A DNA stretch of 64,000 nt, taken from assembly GCA_002633005.1 (NCBI GenBank), contig NMRA01000128.1, positions 166,432 through 230,431 on the forward strand. Direction: 5' to 3'. The stretch is from Phoronis australis (Eukaryota; Phoronida; Phoronidae). This document shows, piece after piece, positions 44,501 to 56,500 of the stretch. The notes beneath the pieces were generated by a model. The model was not told the DNA's origin. It made no database searches and saw only the letters and a program-made list of their open reading frames with translations. Position numbers and translations under genes: made by a program. Numbering within the stretch: position 1 is the first letter of the stretch; each line of letters opens with the position of its first letter.

Positions 44501-47500
44501 GGATCTGTGACTGACCAAAGGCGGACGTGGTATATATGCCAATAATCTTTGATCTATAATATGTGATGTGGTGGGGAAATGTCGCGCACCCTTCACTCCA
44601 ACACTGATGCTGTGGCGTCATTCTGATAGAGAGGAGTGAGCCATATCAATTCCATATCAGTTCTTTTAAATTAGGACATAAGACAAGATAAATATTTTAT
44701 CGTCCTCCCTTGCTCATAGAAAATATGCAATGCCGATTCTGCTGGCTTTAAAACTTTCTGTCGGCAATTCAAAAAAAGCATTTGTAGCATGGGAAGTATT
44801 TACAGAGAATACTGAAACCCCCACATAAAAAATTAAAATGTTTTAGTGATAATTAAGTTAATTACGCATTGCATATTTAGTTGACAATTGCGAGTGATTG
44901 TTAAAATAGTGAACATGGTTACGGCATGTTTAGGTTATATTGACCAAAAACAGGTTTTGACCGAAAATAAAGTGATAACCTTCAGTCTTCAGATTTTGAA
45001 GACTTGCGGCAGTTTCCGCTTTTACTCGGCTTCGGCAAATTGACTTACTTTGAACTTAGGAACACGAGTTATTGAAAACAGCTTGGTAAATTTCATACAA
45101 ACAAGTTCATCGTTTAGAGGATCTGGATCGCCTCTTTTAGTTTAGGATTTATTTTCTACGTTATTCACAGAAACTTTCCAATTTTAATATTTATTCACCA
45201 ATCTCAAAAAATGCTGTTAGTATTTTCCTGCGGCATTCAGGGCGATGTAATTGCCTACTTAAAAAAGGTCATCTTTGTGTTATCTGATCAGAGTGAGAGG
45301 TGATAGCTGGGTACATTAGGGCACAGTAGAGAAACAGTTGTATGCATGCATTTTTACAGGTAGGAACACCGTTTCACTGTCGCCACCAAGTGAATTTCTC
45401 ATTGTTCACTGTAGGCCTGTCATCTAGGCTGCGGCCATGCAGAAACTAAAATATCACTAGTGAAGTCTAAGTGAGAGTATTATATGGTGCTGTCAACAGG
45501 GGGTCAAATGCAAAATTGCGGAGGACTGGGGGTGAGGATGAAGTCAGTGTTGACAAGAGAGAGCGCTTTTTTGTAGTGAACTTCAACGGTGCTTGGCTAC
45601 ACCAATGGGCATACTGGCTTCTTAAAAAAGGCTCACTTTGTTGACAGTCCAGAGTAATACCTGTGCTAATCAAGTGTGGGTCTAATTTGGCGGGTACTTA
45701 CATTTTGCAACCTCAGATTACTGGGGTTATCTCAGCTACAAACTCTCTTGCCAGACGCAACTTCAAATTTTAACTGGTCGATTTTCCACTGCTTGCTATG
45801 ACAAACTAGGTGATACTTTTGTACGTTTTCCTCAGATTTAGGCACCAAAACTTAGCTTTTTACATTCTCTTTGTTAGGTTAGGTCACAAGGGTCAATGTG
45901 TGATCAAATAATGACATTATATCATGCCCAATCAGAATCAGGAAATCTGATATTATTTAATCATAGCTTCATATCTTAAACAAGTACCCTTATTTGGAAT
46001 ATGTTAGACAAGTTCTTGATCTCTGCAGTGAGCAAGAAATGTAATGAAATTCCATAGAGGCAGTATTCTAAAATAGTTATCTGACCACTTCCTATTTGGA
46101 AACCTTCTGGATAGATGAATCTGTAGACTTGAGAATTTTTGTGGACTTCTAGAATTGTAAATGATATTTTAAATAATGGAAACATCTAAAGAGAATCCCC
46201 TTACAAATCATGTACCATGAAAATTTTCAGACAAAATTCAGTGCCCCAAATCCCAAAGGGACTACCATCTTACTTGAGGAGTTTTTGCCATTACCTATTG
46301 TAGGTCTGACACCAACTTTCTAGTGGTCTATTTGCTAAGGCAGTAGAAGACACTGAGGCTAATTTGTTGCCATCCCAAATTTCCGTTGTGTTTGTCTTCT
46401 AATTAGACCACTTTCTTGAACATGTGCCAACTGGATCTTGACTCAATATTCAAATTGCATTGGATACAACATTGTTGTGCAGCCACAAAAATTTTGTGGT
46501 CACATATATAAGGTAGTCAGCTTCCTGTCAGCATGTCTGTTCATCACCTTTGCTTGTCCATTTGAATTTTTCAATTGTAACCTGCTCATTTATTATGTTG
46601 TTTTTGCAATGCACATTTGGTGTCACCACTTGTTTTTGCTCGGTGCTCTTTTGTTGTTTTGATTGAAACATTTCCACTGCCTTGCTGTTCCTTACCTCCC
46701 ACCTGTACTTTATTGTCAATTCCTTCAACTGTAATTCCAGGTCTTCCCAATTAAAGCACTTTTAAGTTCTTTCCAAAAAATCTTTGTGTCATAAAAACAA
46801 TGTATTTTTATTTCTCAAGACACCTTGTTCCGTAATGCTATAACTAGTATAATTATAAGGTGGATACAAGTGAACAAAGGGATTATATCACATTAATGTG
46901 AAATCTGATTTGCATGACGGTCTTAGTGTAACAACTAGGACAACCCCACCAGGGAAGTTTGTCCAAGTTCAGTGAAGATCCAACCGCTGTGTGCAACTGA
47001 CCTATATGGGAATTTTACAGCACGGTCACAACAATGGCAACAGAACTTCTTAATGTTGTTTTAGCTGTGTGTTTATCAGCTACCAAGGTATTATGCTCAG
47101 TGAGGTTTCACATGGTAATAGTAGTAAGACTTTACGATTTTTTTAATGAATGTGTATTGAAGTCTCACTTTGTGATATTTTGTTTCAGTCCAATTAGAGG
47201 AAGAGCGAGAAACCAACGAGGAACTGTCGGAGAATCAACAGCACCAATTAAAACATCGAGAGCTCTTCCTGTCACGCTCAGTTGAGACTTTACCTGCCAC
47301 ACATATCCGCGGCAAGTGCTCGGTAACGCTACTTAATGAGACAGAGTCCTTACTATCCTACCTGAATAAGGAGGTAAGTGTTGTTGCTAATAGACTCGTA
47401 TGGTTTGTGAAATGAGCTTCAAGAATGGAGCGTACCAAAGTTAAGGAGATAATTTTTGTGCATGATTGATTTGAATTTTTATGTGTTCGGTATATTGGAG

Positions 47501-50500
47501 TCGCCCTTTACTAATTACAGTGCAAATCGGGAATGGCATGAAGAGATGCTTATATGTTGTCGCTTTCGCTGTTATGGTCAGTTTGAAAACTTAAATCCCT
47601 TACTTAAACTATCGTCATAACTCTTCACAGTTGCAACATTTCCCTTCAGTGGGAAACTTTAAATCTTCAAGTAATGGAATAATGGTTAAAAGGCCTCAAC
47701 GTGCAATACATGTATTTAATTGATATTGCAAATCAACTCCATTCGTATGTGAAAATCAGAAATCTAGTGATAGCTTAGATCTCAGACTTAACTGCCATCT
47801 CATCTTGTGAGATTAATGGAGTAAACTGCAACATTCCTTAGCTATGTGAAAGGTTAAATCGTCTCTTGGAGTCTGTAATGGTTAGAGGTATCAAGGTGCA
47901 ATACACATATTCAATCAATATTGCAAATCAACTACTTCATCTAGAGGTGTTAAACCCAAAAGATCTAGTGATAACTCTAATGGCATTGTCCAGTGGGTAG
48001 TTTGCTGAGACTGGTTAATCCAGCTGTGATGTAGTTTCAATTGACCAGTTTCTTTAATGGCAACATGACTTTGAAGTAGGTTTTCAGTATTCAAAATGTG
48101 CACTCCCTAGCGTAAACGATTTGTTCCTAGTTTACGACTTTGGAAAATTTTATGTTGGCGGTCTTTCTGCTGAATTCTTTGAGCAACGCCCTTAACTGAT
48201 AAGTTATGCATACGAAATTTACTATTCTTATTTATTTTTTCATTTTTATTGATCCTATTCGTGCTTTTCGTTTTTGTATAGTTCTTTCTGACTACACTGT
48301 TCTGGTTGTATGTAGACATATGCTGCAGGATTTTGATTTTTGGGAGTGACATGGTTGTTATAAGACCAGACCGTGGTGATGTGTTTATAAAACACTTTAC
48401 AATCTCACAAATTTACAATATGCAGTCAAGTGTTGTTTTCATTGTTTTCAAGGTAGTTAGAACCAAATATAAATATAACAATTTTAAGCTCTTAACCATA
48501 GGTACCATTGGGCAATATTTTTTTGAAAAATAGTAGCTATTCTTAACAATGTTAGCACCTTTGAAAACTGAACAAATACCGAGTTTAGCAATTATTTTTC
48601 TCATAACAGAGATTTTATGGGATTTCGTTTTGTCTTACCAGGATGTGTTTATTTGTTTTCAGGACACATTTTTCTACTCTCTTGTATACGATCCTCAACA
48701 AAGGACGTTGCTGGCAGACAAGGGTGAAATTCGTGTAGGAGGGCGCTATCAAGCGGAACCAACTCAGATATTAGAAGAAGGTATAAAATTGTCAAAGAAA
48801 CTTGTTTGCCAACCTACCATATAGAATTAAAACTGTCTGGAAATTGATTTGATTTGCAATGTTCAAGTTCATCGTCATTACGTTGTATGGGATGGTTAAC
48901 TAACAACTGTGGCACCAGGTGACAACAATGCTGTTCGTTCTCGTGATGGACAACCTCTTTGTAGTGTAAGGGCTTTAACAAGATAACTGTTTTACCTCAG
49001 ACATTTCTCTCTATTCACTTGTTCTCCATGCCCTTCTGCCATCAGGTGTCCAGGATAAAAATAAAAGTTTTCTTGCAGATGAGAGTGACGATCGAGACTT
49101 GGACGAGCTAGAGGAGCTGGTCTGGAACCCAGACAGTGGTCTAGCTGATAAAGAAGTTGACCAGTTTATGGTGGTGGCGCGCTCTGTTGGCACATTTGCT
49201 CGTGCCTTGGACTGTACTAGCACAGTGCGTCAACCCAGCCTACATATGAGTGCAGCTGCAGCTTCTAGGGACGTGACTCTGGTACGTGGCGCATATGTTT
49301 TCATTTCCTTGTTAATGAGTGACTATTCTAGCAGCATATTGTGGAAACAAAACTAGGTAGCCTGTTGAATGTGGTGGCTTTGTATTCATTTTCAAGATAA
49401 TTAGAAACTTTAGAGTTTGGCTTGGAAAATGTTGGCTCGAAGCGTTGAGGGGGTGTTTTGGCAGTTTAGTAACCTTGTAGCAAACGCTTGTTTAAAATAT
49501 CAGCACACCTTCAGGAATCATTTTTGGCATTATATCTAGTATCTTACTTACTTGTTAGCAGTCATTCACATGTAAGACAAAGCTTAGAGGTGTATGCCAC
49601 ACATTTGTGATTTCGCACACTTCTTGTGCTCTTCTGATGCTGCCTTTGTGCTGTTGTGCAGTACATCGACATTTCTATTCATGACTAGTCACACCTGTAG
49701 TTTGTATATAATATATTGATTATCATGACTGGTTGTCATTCTAGTTTCATGCCATGGACACACTGCACAACCACGACTACGACATCTCCAGGGCCATCTC
49801 TAGCCTAGTGCCTCCTGGTGGTCCCGTTCTGTGTCGCGATGAGATGGAGGAGTGGTCGGCATCTGAGGCCAACCTGTTTGAAGAGGCACTTGACAAGTAC
49901 GGCAAGGATTTCAATGACATCAGGCAGGATTTCGTAAGTATTGGCTTGTTTCATGTATTTATGTACAATCGTGTCTATATGAAAAGATTTATGTCATCTA
50001 TCGTGAACTATAGACTGGTGCTATGACGTAGTTTTTCAGGATCTGTTGTCGTGCACGATTTGGTGCATAAGGTATACAACATGTCTGATTTTGCTACCTC
50101 TAATTACAACTTTTTGAGGTTACTGCCGAATCACGTGCTTTGTTTTTGACATGTGACTGAGTATAATACTGTTAATGCGTCAACCTACTAAGGTGGACCC
50201 TGGTAGTTCCCATTCAGCAAAAGCACACTTTTGACGTAGCAGGCGTTCTATACGACATTATAGCTAGTAGACTATGTACATCTGGTTTGATCGTACCACA
50301 TAAACAACTTTGAAATTGCTGGCTTAATGTAACTGTAGGATTTCTTGTGTTTAATGATCAGTTGTACTGTACCTTGTTATACCCGTGGTTGTGCAAAAAC
50401 TCCAGCAGTTTAATTCACTCCCTTTTGCTGGCTGAGGACGGCAACGTTACATTTTTACCTAAATACTTTTCAAACAGTTTTCCTTCTTTCTGAAATGGTT

Positions 50501-53500
50501 TTATTTATCAACAGTTGCCTTGGAAAACATTAAAGAGCATTGTTGAGTACTACTACATGTGGAAGACTACAGACCGCTATGTGCAGCAGAAACGTATTAA
50601 AGCAGCTGAGGCAGAGAGCAAGTTGAAGCAGGTTTACATTCCTAACTAGTAAGTGTTGTCTGCTGGTGCTGTAGCTTCAATAGGCAAACAGGCTTTTAAG
50701 CTGTCTTTATTGAGTAATAATATGTAAATGGGTTTACATTTGTCTGCATTACAGAGGCACTGGATACCTTTTGTGAGAAATGTCTTGAATTATACTAAAG
50801 GTGTATTGATGGGGACTAAACTGTTCTTTTCACTTCAGCAACAAGCCCAACCCTGCTGCCATAAGCAATAAAGTGATTCATGAGATGCCTGCCAGAGCTT
50901 GTGAGAGTTGTTTCTGTAAGTGCTAGTTGCCTTTATAACTTGTTCTCTGTTTTAAATGTTGTAACTCAGTTTAGATATTCATATGTTGAACGTTGTACCA
51001 ACTGTATCCGATTTATCATCAGGGCCCGGTCTCCAATGTTTTTACTCGAAATGGAACTCGAAATTAGGTTTGGCATTTTCTACTCAACTTTTGGGCGAAC
51101 TCAAGGTAAGTGTCTATTATTCTATGCTCGAGTACACAATAACTTACGTAGATAATTTATTGCCCTTAGTTCACAGTTTGTAAACCCAATATTAAAGCAA
51201 TAAGTTCGAGTTTGAACTCGAAATTTCGAGTTTTTACTCGAGTTTGTAGCACGAATATAAGGGTCTTCAAGGGCAAACTTGAACTAGAAACTCCTATGCA
51301 TAAACTATAATGTATTCGAGCACAGTCTGATAACCAATTATCTTAAGTTCGCACAAAAGGAGCAGAGAAATTGCCAAAAATAGTTTCGAGTTCGTTTCGA
51401 GTACAAAGATTAGAGACCGGGCCCNCGACTTCTGTCTGGGTTGGTGCTGTTTTTGATATTTAACCGTCTTGCTAATACTTAACCATATGGTAAGGTAGTC
51501 TGAAGGATATTTGTCGACAAAAGTTAAGTGCTTTGATTGCTTGAAACTTAGAGATCACCTCGCATTGAATGATAATATCTTGAATGGAAATGTCTTGAAT
51601 TATACTAAAGGTGTATTGATTGGGACTAAACTGTTCTTTTCACTTCAGCAACAAGCCCAACCCTGCTGCCATAAGCAATAAAGTGATTCATGAGATGCCT
51701 GCCAGAGCTTGTGAGAGTTGTTTCTGTAAGTACTAGTTGCCTTTATAACTTGTTCTCTGTTTTAAATGTTGTAACTCAGTTTAGATATTCATATGTTGAA
51801 CGTTGTACCAACTGTATCCGATTTATCATCAGGGCCCGGTCTCCAATCTTTTTACTCGAAATGGAACTCGAAATTAGGTTTGGCATTTTCTACTCAACTT
51901 TTGGGCGAACTCAAGGTAAGTGTCTATTATTCTACGCTCGAGTACACAACAACTTACGTAGATAATTTATTGCCCTTAGTTCACAGTTTGTAAACCCAAT
52001 ATTAAAGCAATAAGTTCGGGTTTGAACTCGAAATTTCGAGTTTTTACTCGAGTTTGTAGCACGAATATAAGGGTCTTCAAGGGCAAACTTGAACTTGAAA
52101 CTCCTATGCATAAACTATAATGTATTCGAGCACAGTCTGATAACCAATTATCTTAAGAGAAATTGTCAAAAACAGTTTCGAGTTCGTTTCGAGTACAAAG
52201 ATTAGAGACCGGGCCCAGGTCACAGTGTGGTAGTGTGTCTAGAACCCCTTTCACACGCAATACTGCCTGTAACATCTAACACGTTGGTATTTAAGTCATG
52301 GCCACTTCTTGGTGATCTGCTTTGGTCCTGTACACGTTTAGTGTAGTCTATAACACCTAATGCCACTTTTCACATTCAGTATGGTCTATAATGATTACAT
52401 TTAATGTCTGTGTATTTTCAGCCTCGGACACCCCTCAGTGGTATGCTTGGGGCCCTGTTCACATGCAGTGCAGGCTATGCGCTTCCTGTTGGGGTTACTG
52501 GAAAAAGCAGGGCGGTCTCAAAATGCCTACTAGGTTAGGTAGGTTGCGTGAGTTGCGACCCGACGTCAGTTGTTTTGGTGAATAGTAATACTCCTGTGTA
52601 CTTTTTGTGAAACATTCACACTTTTTATAGAAATTTAATATGTTGCATGCAGGTATGCATTGATTGTAAAAATACTCTTATCAAAACAACTTGGGTGACC
52701 CGTTAGTTGATAACTAATGTTCCATTCACACAAAAATTAGAAAATCACGAGGCCACTTCTAACAATATTCACTCCCATATAATCTAAAGTGTTAGAAATG
52801 TCTTCTGTGGTTGATGAATTACTCACTCCATTCGCTTCGGCTGTTTCTCCCGCAAACTCCATAGTGTTTATGTCATGATAAACTTTTTCATGCCATCATT
52901 TCTCAGAAATCATACTGACTATTTTCTTCATGCTGTCGTCATCGAGGAAATGTGCTTCATACTTTTGAATGCGGTCATTGGGCTTTGAAAGACGAAGAAT
53001 GACTTTGACTTCATTCCCATTAAGCTTTCAATCCCTGTCTGAAGGGTTTGCGGCACAAAACGGTCATGTCAGCCAATTATTGGAAACACCAGCCAGTCTT
53101 TGATATAAAAAATCTATCCGACCATGCTAGAAAAAGCTAGTTTTAAGTGCCATATTTCCGCTAAAACCGGCAAATGTATTGTTGTGAAAAATCTGCAAAT
53201 CTGGTTAGGTGAAAACACTGAAGTAGTTAGGGAGGAACATGGGGAGGAAGATGGGTCTGTTATAGAAAGCTTCTTCCAGATGTTGTCACACAAACATTCT
53301 GCGTGTTTTGCTTGCACTTTACTATTTAGCAAGACTTAAATCCAGGCTATTCAAGCAGTGTAAGTTGTCTGTTCTATGTGGATTAAAAACTTATTTTTCA
53401 TTTCTGTTGTCATTTTTATGTAACTGATCTTTGTTTTTGTATTAAAACTATGGACTGTAATCTGCTTTCCTTCAAGTAAAGGCAGACATTTAAAATCTGT

Positions 53501-56500
53501 TTCCATTTTAGATGGAGAGCGACCTGGACCAAACCAAAGAACTGGTAAGACTGCAAATATCTGTCCACGTTCGAATACTTATAGGAATTTTTTGTCAGAA
53601 ATTACACTACATGTCAGTGAGAAGACATCTTGTCAATTTCCTTATAAACATCACATCAGACAGCTTTTTAGATTTGATTGAAATTTTTCTGATTGATTAA
53701 TGTTTGCATGTCTTGAAGGTCAAGGTCATTTCCAAAGACTAATTGAACAAATAAGTCACAAAACGCCACGAACCTTTGGGAATGTGAAGGCGATTATACA
53801 TTGTGGAACCCTACTGATTTCTGGTGAAATTGGCATGCGACCGTCTGATATTAATAAAAATGATTGAGGTTTCAACGTTGTGACGTCATTTTTGATCTCC
53901 TGACCTTTGCTTCAGAAGTAAACAACTTCAAGTCAATCATTACAGCTTTTAAAACAACTCAATTTTTAGACAGTGTTTGATAAGGACTGGGCCATAAAAT
54001 GCAATTTTTAATTAGAATAGTGAGTAAATGAGAATTTATGCCACCAGTGCTTGAATATTCCAGTTTATTGAAAGTGCAATCTTCTTAGTAGGCCTGGTCA
54101 GTTCTGTTCAACCTCTTGAGTACAGAGTAGTCTGAAACGTTTTCATTGTAGTTGTGTTTGTTTCAGAACGTCTTCAGCAACAGAGCACTATGAGAACACA
54201 CAAGTGTACTATCGCTGGCTGTGGAAAGGTATGGACATTAGCAACACTCCTGGGCTCAAGTTTGACACTGTCTTTGGCTAACATTCATTCTCATAAAGTA
54301 GCTTGCACTTACACTTAGACAATGTTTTTTTATGTTAAACTGTAAAATTTTGTTTGTGATGAGTGGCATGTTTTAAATACATAATATAAACTTGTTGTGT
54401 TACGTTTGCAGTAGTAGTTTTTTCAAACAGAGGTCATTTTGTTCATGAAAAGTGTGTCTGTATCATGTCTTCAAAACCTTCCTTGAGTTGACTTTTTGTT
54501 ATTTTGGTTATATTAATAATACTAAAACAATATAAGAAAATAAGATTTAATCACTCATCAAGTGTAGGCTCCTCAAATGATATGTGAATTGAGCCTTTTT
54601 GTGGTATATTGCAGAGCGAGGAATGATGGAGGGAAGTTGTATTGTATAGGGGTCTGAATAGAACAACATAGTATAAGGCTTCTCTCAGTAAGCGTGACCG
54701 TTCATTAAATTTAGCACTTGTTGGCATCGGTGTGCTCAGGATGATGCTCAAAACTTGTATATGTGTGCTACCGTAAAGCATTGTTGCTAGATTATTTATC
54801 GTGTGCATTCAGGTTATGTTACCCATGTTAAGGTAAACACCAGTTCTTTGAATTTCAAGCAATTTCACTTTAAAACCACCTTCCTTCCAAATAAAGAACT
54901 TGATTCAGGGTGCTTGCCATTCAAAATTTTGCCTTAACCAATGTTTTATTCCAATCAAGAGATGATTCCTGGTTTTGGGAAGAAGTGATTGTTGATTATT
55001 CCTTGAGATCAGACTGGATAATCTAGCTTGTCACTGTTGGTCATTTTATTGTCCTGTCTGGCCTGGAGCTTTGCTCAACTGTAAGTTCTTCCCTAGTTTC
55101 ATGGACCACCTAAGGCGGTTGTATAGCTGTCTTGAGCAGTGTTTCGTCGCATTCTGTTCAACTTCCATCCCTTGATATTTTAATTTCTCTGATTGAAACA
55201 CCGTGGGTATTAAGCTGAAAGTGTACAGTGCGTTGTTCTATTGATGATTTTCTTTACAATAAATGGAGAGATTGACCAATTAGCAATCCCTCACGCAATT
55301 ATGTATTCATGCTCTCTTCTTGCTAGGAATTCAAGCTGAAAACTCACCTTGCACGCCACCTGGCTACGGCGCACAACCTGACGATTCGCTCAGGCAGCCC
55401 TCGACCCATCATGAAGACTCGTGCTGCTTTCTGCCTCATCACAACTCCGCTGACGCGAATCTCACGAATTATTTGCAAAGACATACTTAAGCCAAAGAAA
55501 GCAGCCCGCAACCCCACCTCTCCAGTCAACATAGCAACCATTAAGCAAGAATGTAAATATTTCCTTCTATTTAGTATATTAGTCTTTATACAGGAGCACT
55601 TAAATGGGTTATGCATACTTTGGAAATAGACTACTTAATGGTAAAAAGTTTAATTTTTCTTGTACCTCACTGAGATTAAACATTGATAACTGACGAATCA
55701 GTGCTGAAGGCAGAATTGGTAAGGTGGAATTGATATGTCATCACATTGTGCACTGATAGCAGTGTGTCTTTCTGTGATGAATATAGTATGGTTCTATGAT
55801 TAACCACAAGGTGGAGTAACCAGGTGATTCTTTTTGAAAGCATGTAGAATTGGATTTTTGACTTGGCACCAGTCTGCCATTTATTGGGTGAAGTTACTAT
55901 TTGTTTTTATTAAAATTTAGAGGAAAAGAAAGATATATTCTCTGACAGGAAATCAACAGTAAAATGAGTATGAAGAACATGGGTAAATTTCTTTTGATAT
56001 TAATGTTCATGATAAAACTTCAAAAACACTGTTACAATGTTTTAAATTACTTTGTTTAGGTTTTTTATGCAGATGGCGAATTCTTCATGAATATCATAAA
56101 ATTCCTATTTTTGATAGCCCCTTGTGCAAAAGTGGAATATGTCAAAAAACAATTCCCAGTTTTGAAGAACAGTGCATTAAGCATGGTATATGAAAGTTTT
56201 ATATAAATCCAATCGGCCGTTTCTGAGATATGGTGTTCCAACGTTAGCCAAATTTGGAATTTTTGTGTAGACCCTCGTAATCTTGGAATATTATTTGTGA
56301 GCTAGATCACGAGTCTTTGAAAACTATCTGGTTGTTATTGTTGGGGTGTACAGACTGTGGCCAGAGACTGTATATTTCTGTTTTATTTCTGTTGAACAGG
56401 TCAGTCTCGTCTGCCTGGTATGCTGACCAAGCTGCCCAGGGTAGTGAGTCATCATTACCTGCCCATCATCAAGGTGCTAGCCCGTTTAGGAGTAGATGAG

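Larger units (their letters stand above)
50777..52216 (+). repeat. Tandem duplication containing MTA exon 9
   Basis: 50777-51424 (648 bp) repeats at 51587-52216 (630 bp), offset 810 bp; the length difference is one 18-bp deletion near 52158. Identity is about 98% by eye. A 162-bp spacer starting with an N (51425) separates the copies. Confidence 0.93.
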
